Below are positions 54,188 to 63,188 of a stretch of 64,000 nucleotides of DNA, one piece after another; position 1 is the stretch's first letter, and each line of letters opens with the position of its first letter. The stretch lies in the NCBI GenBank assembly GCA_018376535.1, contig JAHABC010000006.1:1-64000 (forward strand). The letters are read 5' to 3'. Source of the DNA: Ruminococcus sp. (GTDB lineage: Bacteria; Bacillota; Clostridia; Oscillospirales; Ruminococcaceae). The notes under the pieces were generated by a model. That model had not been told where the DNA came from. It ran no database searches and saw only the letters and a list, made by a program, of their open reading frames with translations. Position numbers and translations under genes: made by a program.

Positions 54188-55711
54188 TTATAAACTAGCC
54201 AACTTTTGACATTGTTCCTTAATTGCTGGATATATCTCTCTATATAGTTGATAATACTTTTCATACTTAGGAATATTATCGTTGATAGGAGCTTGAACCT
54301 TATCAGTCTTTATAATATTGGCACAAGCCTCTTGAACACTAGAGTATACTCCAGAACCTGTTAAAGCTAGTATACCTACGCCCAAAGCTGGACCCTCTTT
54401 AGATGCTACTGTCTTAACATCACAAGCGTATAGGTCGGCTAACATTTGACGCCATAGTGGAGAAGTTCCACCACCACCACAAGCCATCATATCGTTTACG
54501 TTGATATTCATTTCCTTAAAGACTTCAACGCAATCACGGAGAGAGTAAGCAACGCCCTCTAGGACTGCTCTAAGCATATGAGATTTTCCATGTATTGCAG
54601 ATAGTCCAAAGAACATACCTCTAGCATTGGGGTCAAGGTGTGGAGTTCTTTCGCCCATCAAGTATGGTAGATATAGTAATCTATCTGCACCCACTGGAAT
54701 CTTTTCAGCCTCCTTATCCATTAGATAGTACTCATCTACACCCATAAGTTTTGCAGTTTCCTTTTCCGATGTACAGAAGTTATCTCTAAACCACTTTAAC
54801 GATAGTCCTGCCCCTTGAGTTACTCCCATAACGTGCCAACAGTTCGGAACTGCACAACAGAACGTATGCACTCTACCTTTAGGGTCTATAGTAACCTTTG
54901 ATGTATGTGCATATACTACTCCACTAGTTCCAATGGTTGTGAACGCTTTACCATCTTCAACCACACCAGTTCCAACAGATGCAGCAGCGTTATCACCTGC
55001 ACCACCTACCACGATAGTTCCTTTTTTAAGTCCAGTGATATCTGCTACCTTTTGAGTGATTTCTCCAGTAACTTCAGGACTTTCATAAACTTTTCCAAGC
55101 ATATCTTCCGATATGTTTAAGGCATCTAACATAGTTTTAGACCACTTTCTATTAGGAACGTCTAAAAGTTGCATTCCAGATGCATCAGATACTTCAGTAG
55201 CAAGTTCACCAGTGAGCATCAATCTAACGTAGTCTTTAGGTAATAGAATATATCTGCACTTTTCAAATACGTCAGGTTCGTTTTTCATAACCCATCTAAT
55301 TTTAGATGCAGTAAATCCAGTAAGTACAGGATTTGCAGTAATCTCGATAACTTTTTCAGCACCTACAATTTCAGTGATTTCTTCACATTCTTTGCCAGTT
55401 CTTTGGTCGCACCATATTATAGATTTTCTTAATACGTTGAAATCCTTATCTAGCATAACTAGACCGTGCATCTGTCCAGATAGTCCAATACCTTTGATTT
55501 CTGCACTATCGATATTACTTTTATCTAATACAGTCTTGATAGTTGTAATAGTAGCATTGTACCAATCTAGAGGGTCTTGTTCAGCCCAACCGTTTTTCTC
55601 TTGATATAGTGGATATTCCACTGTATGCGATGCTATTACGTTTCCAATTTCATCAAATAGTACGGTTTTAGTACCACTAGTACCTAAATCCACTCCGATT
55701 ACATATGACAT
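54188..55711 (-). CDS. xylB: Xylulokinase
   Basis: XylB phosphorylates D-xylulose for entry into the pentose phosphate pathway. The 507-residue FGGY kinase has VDLGTSGTKTVLFD, GLSGQMHGLVMLD, a WCDQRT segment and GGAGDNAAASVGTG (ATP binding). AAAGGAG precedes the ATG. One unrelated small gene lies between it and xylA upstream. Confidence 0.96.
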   Translation of the reverse strand: MSYVIGVDLGTSGTKTVLFDEIGNVIASHTVEYPLYQEKNGWAEQDPLDWYNATITTIKTVLDKSNIDSAEIKGIGLSGQMHGLVMLDKDFNVLRKSIIWCDQRTGKECEEITEIVGAEKVIEITANPVLTGFTASKIRWVMKNEPDVFEKCRYILLPKDYVRLMLTGELATEVSDASGMQLLDVPNRKWSKTMLDALNISEDMLGKVYESPEVTGEITQKVADITGLKKGTIVVGGAGDNAAASVGTGVVEDGKAFTTIGTSGVVYAHTSKVTIDPKGRVHTFCCAVPNCWHVMGVTQGAGLSLKWFRDNFCTSEKETAKLMGVDEYYLMDKEAEKIPVGADRLLYLPYLMGERTPHLDPNARGMFFGLSAIHGKSHMLRAVLEGVAYSLRDCVEVFKEMNINVNDMMACGGGGTSPLWRQMLADLYACDVKTVASKEGPALGVGILALTGSGVYSSVQEACANIIKTDKVQAPINDNIPKYEKYYQLYREIYPAIKEQCQKLASL

Positions 55712-55783
55712 TAAAAAAACAACTCCTTTTTAATTAATAGTTAATATATAATAATTAATAATTATCTATAATTAGATTTATTT

Positions 55784-56254
55784 CTATAAACAGACTTTAG
55801 AATTAGTAAATAACTCTTTAAGAGAGTTGGCAACTAAATTTAATCTTTCCATATATGGAGGATATTCATAGGTGTATAACTTTCCAGTATTATTTTCAAA
55901 AAATATAGGTAAATCCGAACCAGCCTCTCTACCAATTTGAAATAATGGAAAATCTTTAGATGTATTTAACTCACTTTCAATATAAGGTAGAATACAATCT
56001 ATATTATTTGGGAGTATTCTATCCAATGATAAACCTATACCATTATACTCAATACCCTCGATATACTCAAAATAGTAAGATTGATAATATTCTTTTAAAT
56101 CATCATGGATTTTAATATTAAAAATACTCTCCAAAGATGAAAAATCTAAAAGGTGCGTATTTTCTTGATAGTACCAATTATCTATTTTAAGTAAGATTTC
56201 ATTTTGATTTTTAGTATAGTATTCCAAAAAATTTTTGATAGTATCTTTTAACAT
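55784..56254 (-). CDS. SUKH-superfamily (Syd/SMI1-like) protein
   Basis: The 156-residue acidic soluble protein has LDFSSLESIFNIKIHDDLKE near residue 35 and FQIGREAGSDLPIFFENNTG near 105, a pattern like the SUKH superfamily (Syd/SMI1). These are often immunity proteins against secreted toxins. It lies alone between xylA and xylB. The assignment is by motif resemblance only. Confidence 0.5.
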   Translation of the reverse strand: MLKDTIKNFLEYYTKNQNEILLKIDNWYYQENTHLLDFSSLESIFNIKIHDDLKEYYQSYYFEYIEGIEYNGIGLSLDRILPNNIDCILPYIESELNTSKDFPLFQIGREAGSDLPIFFENNTGKLYTYEYPPYMERLNLVANSLKELFTNSKVCL

Positions 56255-56335
56255 AAATATCCCCTTTTAATAATAGGGTGGATATATTTCAACCCACCCA
56301 TATGGCAAACTATTCGTTCAACATAAAATTAAAGA

Positions 56336-57658
56336 TTAAACATTAAACATAATGTTATTCATGATGCTTTCTAGCATTTCTTGACGGCCACTCTTAACGA
56401 CTTGAACTACTTCACCCTTTTCAAGAGCATACTTTTCAAGGTCTTTCATAGATACCTTGCCATCAATGATATCCTTACCGATACCACTATTCCAAGAAGA
56501 ATATCTATCAGCAACAAATTGGTCAATTCTGCCGTCCTTGATTAACTTGTCAGCAATTCTTAGACCTAAAGCGAAAGTATCCATACCAGCGATATAACTA
56601 TGGAAGATATCAACAGGTTCAAAAGAACCACGTCTAGCCTTGCTATCGAAGTTTAGACCACCGTTAGTAAATCCACCAGCCTTTAGGACTTCATACATAC
56701 AAAGAGTAGCATCATAGATATTAGTTGGGAATTGGTCAGTATCCCAACCCAAAAGCATATCGCCTTGGTTGGCATCTATAGAGCCGAATACTCCATTGAT
56801 ACGAGCAGTTCTTAGTTCGTGTTGGAAAGTATGTTGTGCTAGAGTAGCATGGTTAGCTTCAATATTCATTTTGAAATCGTTAAGTAGGTCATATTTGCGT
56901 AGGAAACCTAAAACGGTAGCAGTATCGAAATCGTATTGATGTTTAGTAGGTTCTTTTGGCTTAGGTTCAATGTAGAAGTCGCCAGTATAACCTATAGAAC
57001 GAGCATATTCAACAGTCATCTTCATTAGACGAGCCATATTATCAAGTTCAAGACCCATATCAGTGTTCAGTAGAGTTTCATAGCCTTCACGACCACCCCA
57101 GAAAACGTATCCTTGACCACCTAGAGCCATTGTACTTTCAACGGCCTTCTTAATTTGAGCAGCTGCAAAAGCGAATACATCGGCATTTGGAGCAGTACCA
57201 GCACCGTGCATATATCTAGGGTGGTCAAAGCACTTAGCAGTACCCCATAGAAGTTTTTTACCAGTTTCAGCTTGTTTTTGTTTAAGCATATCTACAACTA
57301 CGTCCAATTTTTCGTTAGTTTCTGCTAAAGTTGGATATTCAGGAGATAAATCTCTATCGTGGAAACAGTAGTAATCAATGGATAGCTTGTCCATGATTTC
57401 AAAAGCAACGTCTACTTTATTCTTAGCTACTTCTTCTGGAGTCTTACCACCCCATTTTTTATCAGCAGTACCACAACCGAACATATCAGTACCATCGCCA
57501 CCCATAGTGTGCCACCATGATAGTGCAAACTTTAGTTGTTCTCTCATAGTCTTACCGTTGATAACTTCATCTGGATTGTAATATTTAAACGCTAGTGGGT
57601 TAGTTGAACCCTTTCCTTCATATTGGATTTTACCAATCTCTTTAAAAAATTCACTCAT
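56336..57658 (-). CDS. xylA: Xylose isomerase
   Basis: XylA interconverts D-xylose and D-xylulose. The 440-residue protein begins MSEFFKEIGKIQYEGKGSTN at ATG 57658 (GGAGG upstream), typical of class II enzymes with the long N-terminus. Metal and catalytic segments YCFHDRD, VFWGGREGYETL, IEPKPKEPTKHQYDFD and IEANHATLAQHTF are all present. It heads the xylose genes on this strand. Confidence 0.98.
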   Translation of the reverse strand: MSEFFKEIGKIQYEGKGSTNPLAFKYYNPDEVINGKTMREQLKFALSWWHTMGGDGTDMFGCGTADKKWGGKTPEEVAKNKVDVAFEIMDKLSIDYYCFHDRDLSPEYPTLAETNEKLDVVVDMLKQKQAETGKKLLWGTAKCFDHPRYMHGAGTAPNADVFAFAAAQIKKAVESTMALGGQGYVFWGGREGYETLLNTDMGLELDNMARLMKMTVEYARSIGYTGDFYIEPKPKEPTKHQYDFDTATVLGFLRKYDLLNDFKMNIEANHATLAQHTFQHELRTARINGVFGSIDANQGDMLLGWDTDQFPTNIYDATLCMYEVLKAGGFTNGGLNFDSKARRGSFEPVDIFHSYIAGMDTFALGLRIADKLIKDGRIDQFVADRYSSWNSGIGKDIIDGKVSMKDLEKYALEKGEVVQVVKSGRQEMLESIMNNIMFNV

Positions 57659-57736
57659 GGGAAATACCTCCAAAATTTTTAAGATTAAATTATATTTCAT
57701 TCAAACGCAAAAGTTTGAAATATTTCAATAGATATA

Positions 57737-58435
57737 TTATGATACTTTACTTACTAAACCATCTTTAAAGAATATATTTATATAGTTTCTATTTTCAACC
57801 CAAGCTGTAGGAAAAATATCTCTTTCTTCTAGTGATATATTTCTAGAAAGTACCACCACAACACAAGCATCATAAACATTTTTCACACCTTTTGTTGTTG
57901 CTCTAGTAGTTGCCATTACATTGTCAAGGTAAGATGTAGCACCATCTTCCATAACAGAATAATATTTTCTATTACTACTGTCAACATAGTATATACTACC
58001 ATTTCTTACTTCAGAATATATAGTAGGTTCAGTAGAAGTAACTACTACAAGATTATCATAATTATATAGATTTGTAGACATATCTTGAATATCATTATAT
58101 ATAGATGGTACTTTATTTTGAATATATTCTTTAGCTAATATTTTATAATTTTCTTCTACACTAAGTCTAGTATTGTCATCTAAAATAGTAGACCAACCAT
58201 CTTTTTTAATACTAGATGAACTACTATTAGAAACAATAGGTGTTCCACTAGTAACGCAAGTAGAAGTTATAGTTTCATTATTTAAAACACCTTTTTTTAG
58301 TTCTATAATATCAATTACGTTTAAATTACCATCGTTATTTACATCATAATGATAGCCATTAACTGCATTTACCGTAATAGCAGATGTACTAATCAAAATA
58401 GCAGTAGCCAACATTATAACATGATTTTGTTTCAT
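57737..58435 (-). CDS. Secreted protein with a single dockerin-like calcium loop (copy 2)
   Basis: The 232-residue protein has a signal peptide (MKQNHVIMLATAILISTS), then one EF-hand-like dockerin half (YDVNNDGNLNVIDIIELKKG, about 31-50). The rest is a domain without a family I know, ending VENRNYINIFFKDGLVSKVS. A complete dockerin needs two such loops. The upstream neighbour shares the same signal peptide and leader DNA and a similar C-terminus, so the pair arose by duplication. Confidence 0.7.
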   Translation of the reverse strand: MKQNHVIMLATAILISTSAITVNAVNGYHYDVNNDGNLNVIDIIELKKGVLNNETITSTCVTSGTPIVSNSSSSSIKKDGWSTILDDNTRLSVEENYKILAKEYIQNKVPSIYNDIQDMSTNLYNYDNLVVVTSTEPTIYSEVRNGSIYYVDSSNRKYYSVMEDGATSYLDNVMATTRATTKGVKNVYDACVVVVLSRNISLEERDIFPTAWVENRNYINIFFKDGLVSKVS

Positions 58436-58962
58436 AATAAATCCCCCAATAGATTATTCAGCAGTAATTTAAGATACCGAAACTATATTTCCATTATTAT
58501 CCAATACAATGTTGATATATTCATGAGAATAAAGCCAAGCGTCATGTGCAAAATCCTTTTCACTACTTTGAACTGCTCTGGAAAAATTTACAGTAACTAC
58601 TATTCCATTAGTTTTAAATTCTACTGACATAGAAGTTACTACAGACCATAAAGATGGACAATTTTTAAATAGATAATCATCTACAATACTTTTACATTCT
58701 TCTTCGGTTAAAGAAAGTTGTGTAGTTGTTGTGGAAGGTTCTAATTGCTCAAGCCTTCCTTTTAATAAAAGATATTTTTTTAAATCCATACTATCTATTA
58801 CATTTATAACACCGTCATTATTTACATCATAATGATAATTTCTACTAGCATCAGCGTTAATATTAATATTTATTATAGATGTACTAATTAAAATGGCAGT
58901 AGCCAACATTATAACATGATTTTGTTTCATAATAAATCCCCCAATAGATTATTCAGCAGTAG
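58436..58962 (-). repeat. Duplicated leader marking a tandem duplication
   Basis: AATCCCCCAATAGATTATTC occurs at about 58443 and again at about 58936, with the flanking signal-peptide DNA also near identical (offset 495 bp). The inner copy ends in TTATTCAGCAGTA, which matches the last codons (STAE-stop) of the 278-residue gene upstream. The duplicated unit therefore began inside that gene. Confidence 0.8.
58469..58930 (-). CDS. Secreted protein with a single dockerin-like calcium loop (copy 1)
   Basis: The 153-residue protein shares the first 18 residues with the downstream paralogue, then has one calcium loop (YDVNNDGVINVIDSMDLKKY), a short Thr-rich linker and a C-terminal domain ending SHEYINIVLDNNGNIVSVS. 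It lacks about 80 residues present in the middle of the other copy. Its function is unknown; a role as a half-dockerin that needs a second copy to complete the fold is speculative. Confidence 0.7.
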   Translation of the reverse strand: MKQNHVIMLATAILISTSIINININADASRNYHYDVNNDGVINVIDSMDLKKYLLLKGRLEQLEPSTTTTQLSLTEEECKSIVDDYLFKNCPSLWSVVTSMSVEFKTNGIVVTVNFSRAVQSSEKDFAHDAWLYSHEYINIVLDNNGNIVSVS

Positions 58963-59785
58963 AGTCGCCTTTAGAACCAAATAGCTTACTAGATACCTTT
59001 TTATATAGTTCTGATATAGTATCTTTAATATCTGTAACACGAGTTTTATAATCTTTAAAAACAAACCAATCATTATCTATGGCATCGGAACTACGGAAAC
59101 GAAGTTCATTATCGACATATAAGTCATCGTCACGCCATTCGATATTTACTTCTTTTCTTTCTCTAATATTGTAGACTATTCTTTCATAATCTTTAGCTAT
59201 AAAGGCTATACCGTTGTAATAGGTATCATAGGTATTAGGTTCTACATAGATTTTAGTACTACCAGTAGAACTATCGATAGTATCTATTATGTAACATCTG
59301 TAAGTACCAGTGCCAGATACATAATTTTCGGACTTAGTATCTCTAGTCTGTCCAACTATTAGATTGCTATATAAGAAGTATGCTATAATTGCCATAATGT
59401 AAATCATGACGTATATAGTTCCTATGATAGTTTTAAAGTTTTCACTAGCTCCACATAAGAAAAATGTTACTACAGATAACACTACTATTGGTATGACTAG
59501 TAACCAATTCCCCCAACAGAACATGACTATAGGTAGTATTAATAACAATGATAACATTGAAATTATAGATGTTATTAAGTTTTTTCTAGTATATATCATA
59601 ACAGCACCTAAAACCACTACAACTACTGCGATAGTAATACCAAAAGTTTTAGCATTAGTTATTACAACATCGTAGAATAGTGCCATGTATGATAAGATTA
59701 CAGTCAAAATTCCTAACGTTAGACTAAATATTGATACACACCTTTTAGTCCATTTGTTGTTAAAAAATTCTTTTAATAAAGCCAT
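58949..59785 (-). CDS. Membrane protein of unknown function
   Basis: The 278-residue protein has about five membrane helices in residues 10-145, then a soluble extracellular-looking domain (about 150-278) with SGTGTYRCYIIDTIDSSTG. No family is recognised. It is the first of three minus-strand genes with the half-dockerin proteins. GAAAGGAG precedes the ATG. Confidence 0.7.
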   Translation of the reverse strand: MALLKEFFNNKWTKRCVSIFSLTLGILTVILSYMALFYDVVITNAKTFGITIAVVVVVLGAVMIYTRKNLITSIISMLSLLLILPIVMFCWGNWLLVIPIVVLSVVTFFLCGASENFKTIIGTIYVMIYIMAIIAYFLYSNLIVGQTRDTKSENYVSGTGTYRCYIIDTIDSSTGSTKIYVEPNTYDTYYNGIAFIAKDYERIVYNIRERKEVNIEWRDDDLYVDNELRFRSSDAIDNDWFVFKDYKTRVTDIKDTISELYKKVSSKLFGSKGDSTAE

Positions 59786-60044
59786 AAAAATAGTTTACTC
59801 CTTTCACTACAGAAAATATCGATTATAATATATATTTATATTTCTGTTTCGTATTAAACGGCTGTATAAATTATAACATGATAACATCTAAGATACAAGA
59901 GTATTTTTATTTTTTTATGGATTACTTTTCAAAAAAATCACAACATAGCATAGTCATATAGTACGCAAAATAATTTTTAACCATTGAAAAGTTTAAAATC
60001 TAGTAGTATAATATACTTACCAAACTAAAGGAGATTACTATACT

Positions 60045-60533
60045 ATGAACAAGAAAAAATTTCTATATTGGATACCTACCATCATATGTATGTTGATAAT
60101 ATTCAACTTTTCTTCTGAGAATTCAGAAGTATCTAGTAGCACTAGTGGAAACGTTGGCAGATGGCTTTTAAAAACTTTCTATAATGGTTTTGAAAAGCTG
60201 TCTTCAATAGAGCAATCGCAGATAGTGGAAAGTATTCAATTTTACATTAGAAAGACTGCACACTTTAGTATCTACGCACTTTTAGGAGCGTGTACACACT
60301 TTGGAACTCTAGCCAACAAGAAGATATCCCATCAAAAAAACGTTTTCATTTCATTGTTAATCTGTTTAGTATACGCATCTAGTGATGAGATACATCAACT
60401 ATTCATATCTGGCAGAAGTGGACAGGTTTCCGATGTACTATTAGACTTTACTGGTTCTATATTTGGAACTATAATATTTTTAATAGCTTTAAAAATTATC
60501 CAAATGATAAGATTAAAGAAATCCAAACAGTAA
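60045..60533 (+). CDS. VanZ-like membrane protein
   Basis: The 162-residue protein shows the VanZ-family pattern: WIPTIICMLIIFNFSSE, RKTAHFSIYALLG, ASSDEIHQLFISGRSGQVSDVLLDFTG. VanZ in vancomycin clusters gives teicoplanin resistance, but most homologues are of unknown role and no van genes are present. AAAGGAG precedes the ATG. Confidence 0.88.
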   Translation: MNKKKFLYWIPTIICMLIIFNFSSENSEVSSSTSGNVGRWLLKTFYNGFEKLSSIEQSQIVESIQFYIRKTAHFSIYALLGACTHFGTLANKKISHQKNVFISLLICLVYASSDEIHQLFISGRSGQVSDVLLDFTGSIFGTIIFLIALKIIQMIRLKKSKQ

Positions 60534-60620
60534 GAAATCCCTACTAATATTTTAGCAGATATTCTATAAATTGCAATACCTAAATTAAAAATTTTTTTAA
60601 AAAAATTTTTAAAAAACCCC

Positions 60621-60695
60621 TTGCAATATATTCAAAAGTATGATACACTCTTAATTAGAACTCTTGGAAGTTTGTTCTATACTGAAAACGTTTCC
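60621..60695 (+). promoter_or_regulatory. Promoter and operator of the GH31 gene
   Basis: TTGCAA (60621-60626), a 17-bp spacer and TACACT (60644-60649) form a moderate promoter. GAAAACGTTTCC (60684-60695) downstream is a LacI/CcpA-type palindrome with the same AAACGTTT core as the sites before the GH9 gene. A repressor there would block elongation. Confidence 0.55.
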
Positions 60696-60737
60696 AAAGA
60701 AATGCGTTATTAAACTATAAGGAGGATTTTAAAAAAT

Positions 60738-63107
60738 ATGAAATTTTCAGATGGTCTTTGGCTTAATCAAAGAGGTTATGAGGTAAAGTATGCCTCTCAA
60801 GCGTACAAGGTTACTACAGATAAAAATTCTGTAACAGTACTAGCTACACCTAGCACAATCTACAACAGAGCAATGACTTTAGGTGGCGAAAACTTAGAAA
60901 TAGTATACTCATCTAAAGCAGAAAACGTTATCAAGGTATCTATAAAGCACTTCAAGGGGGCATTAGATAACGCTCCTAAGTTTGAACTAAATGAGGATTT
61001 AGGCTATACTCCAACTATAAATAACTCCAATGATAAAGTTGAACTAATATCTGGTAATACTAAGGTCGTAATAGATAAAGGTCAAAACTGGAATGTGGAA
61101 TTTTTCTACAAAGATAAAAAGTTGACTGGTGGCAGTTGGAGAGCTACATCTTATATTAAAGAAAGTCAGTTCCAAGCAGATGCTAGACTTCAACTTCAAG
61201 CAGATGACCCATTTTGGGCATATCCAGCAGACCCACACACTACATACGTTAGGGAACAATTAACACTATCTGTTGGTGAGTGCGTATATGGTTTTGGTGA
61301 AAAGTTCACTCCATTTGTTAAGAACGGTCAAGTAGTAGAAACTTGGAACTCCGATGGTGGCACTTGTTCCGACCAAAGTTATAAGTGCATACCATTCTAT
61401 ATAACTTCCAGAGGTTATGGCGTACTAGTAAACAGTTCCGATAAGATTTCTTTTGAAGTAGCATCGGATACTATTTCTAAGGTATCGTTTACACAATCGG
61501 GTGAAAGTTTAGAGTACTTTATTATAGGTGGAGAAAATCTACAAGAAGTGTTATCTAACTACACTACATTGACTGGTAAACCTGCACTACCTCCTGCAAG
61601 TTCATTTGGATTGTGGCTATCAACATCGTTTACAACTAACTATGATGAAAATACTGTAAATGAATTTATCGACGGTATGGCTAAAAGAGGTATCCCTCTA
61701 CAGATGTTCCACTTCGACTGCTTCTGGATGAAAGAATTTGAATGGTGTGGCTTTGAATGGGATAAGGATTGTTTCCCTAATCCTAAAGAAATGCTATCAC
61801 GTTTAAAAGCAAAAGGTTTGGGCATATGTGCTTGGATTAACTCTTATGTTGGTCAAAGTTCAAAACTATTTGATGAGGGCGTTCAAAATGGATACTTTAT
61901 CAAAAATGTTGATGGTAGCGTGTTCCAAACTGATATGTGGCAACCTGGTATGGCTATCGTAGACTTTACAAATCCTAAGGCTTGTGAATGGTTCGCAAGT
62001 AAGATTAAAGAACTCTGCGATACTGGTGTTACTGCTATAAAGACTGACTTCGGTGAAAGAATACCTACTAAGGGTATCAAGTACTTTGATGGCTCTGACC
62101 CTATTAAGATGCACAACTACTACACCTACTTATACAATAAGACCGTTTTCAACGCTCTAAAAGAATACTATGGCGAAAATAATGCTTGTCTATTCGCTAG
62201 AAGTGCTACTGTTGGTGGACAAAAGTTCCCAGTACACTGGGGTGGAGATTGCTCTGCTGAATACTCATCTATGGCAGAAACTATTCGTGGTGGATTGTCA
62301 CTATGTGCATCGGGATTTGGTTACTTCAGCCACGATATCGGTGGTTTTGAACAAACTGCATCACCTGATGTTTATAAGCGTTGGTGTGCTTTTGGTTTAA
62401 TGTCAACTCATAGTAGATTACACGGTTCTACATCTTATAGAGTTCCTTGGGCTTATGAGGAAGATACTCCAGACAATCCAGAAAATGCTTGTGCAGTTCT
62501 TAGATACTTCACTAAGTTAAAAGGTAAGTTGATGCCTTATCTATTCTCTCAAGCCGTTAAGACTTCTACAGTTGGCGTTCCTATGATGAGAGCAATGGTT
62601 ATAGACTATGCCGACGAACCTGCTTGTCTATACTTAGATAGTCAATATATGCTTGGTGATAATCTACTATGTGCTCCTGTACTAAATCAAGAAGGTATTG
62701 CACAATTCTATGTTCCTAAGGGTACTTGGACTGATATCTGTACTGGTGAAACATATCAAGGTGGAAAATACTTCGATAAAAAGTGTTCCTTCCTTGAAAT
62801 GCCTGTACTAGCTAAACCTAATAGCATAGTTACTTTCGGTAACTTCGATATGAACGTTATCTACGATTACGTTCAAGATGCTCAATTTAAGATTTATAAT
62901 CTTGAAGATGGCAAATCTGCTACTACTAAGGTTTATGATGATAAAGCTAATCTAGTTATGGAAATGTCTGCTGTTAGAAATGGCAACTCTATTGACGTTT
63001 CATTTACTCAAACTGATAAGTCTTTCAAGATTATTGCTATAGTTGATGGCAAAGAAATCTCTGTTGATGTTGTTCCAAACTCAACTACTGCTACTATTAA
63101 GTTATAA
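60738..63107 (+). CDS. yicI: GH31 alpha-xylosidase
   Basis: The enzyme removes alpha-linked xylose from xyloglucan oligosaccharides such as isoprimeverose. The 789-residue cytosolic-type protein (no signal peptide) resembles YicI: GECVYGFGEKFTPF, FHFDCFWMKEFEWC, the nucleophile in IKTDFGERIP, and the acid/base in HWGGDCSAEY. AAGGAGG precedes the ATG. Xylose released would feed XylA/XylB, encoded a few kb away on the other strand. Confidence 0.92.
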   Translation: MKFSDGLWLNQRGYEVKYASQAYKVTTDKNSVTVLATPSTIYNRAMTLGGENLEIVYSSKAENVIKVSIKHFKGALDNAPKFELNEDLGYTPTINNSNDKVELISGNTKVVIDKGQNWNVEFFYKDKKLTGGSWRATSYIKESQFQADARLQLQADDPFWAYPADPHTTYVREQLTLSVGECVYGFGEKFTPFVKNGQVVETWNSDGGTCSDQSYKCIPFYITSRGYGVLVNSSDKISFEVASDTISKVSFTQSGESLEYFIIGGENLQEVLSNYTTLTGKPALPPASSFGLWLSTSFTTNYDENTVNEFIDGMAKRGIPLQMFHFDCFWMKEFEWCGFEWDKDCFPNPKEMLSRLKAKGLGICAWINSYVGQSSKLFDEGVQNGYFIKNVDGSVFQTDMWQPGMAIVDFTNPKACEWFASKIKELCDTGVTAIKTDFGERIPTKGIKYFDGSDPIKMHNYYTYLYNKTVFNALKEYYGENNACLFARSATVGGQKFPVHWGGDCSAEYSSMAETIRGGLSLCASGFGYFSHDIGGFEQTASPDVYKRWCAFGLMSTHSRLHGSTSYRVPWAYEEDTPDNPENACAVLRYFTKLKGKLMPYLFSQAVKTSTVGVPMMRAMVIDYADEPACLYLDSQYMLGDNLLCAPVLNQEGIAQFYVPKGTWTDICTGETYQGGKYFDKKCSFLEMPVLAKPNSIVTFGNFDMNVIYDYVQDAQFKIYNLEDGKSATTKVYDDKANLVMEMSAVRNGNSIDVSFTQTDKSFKIIAIVDGKEISVDVVPNSTTATIKL

Positions 63108-63133
63108 AATATATTCAACAATAGTACAAAAAT

Positions 63134-63165
63134 CTCCAGTTGATTTTCAACTGGAGGTTTTGTTT
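63134..63165. terminator. Terminator between GH31 and alr
   Basis: CTCCAGTTGA and TCAACTGGAG form a 10-bp stem with a short loop and a T-rich tail on the plus strand. Confidence 0.85.
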
Positions 63166-63188
63166 TATATTCAAAAGATATTAAATAT

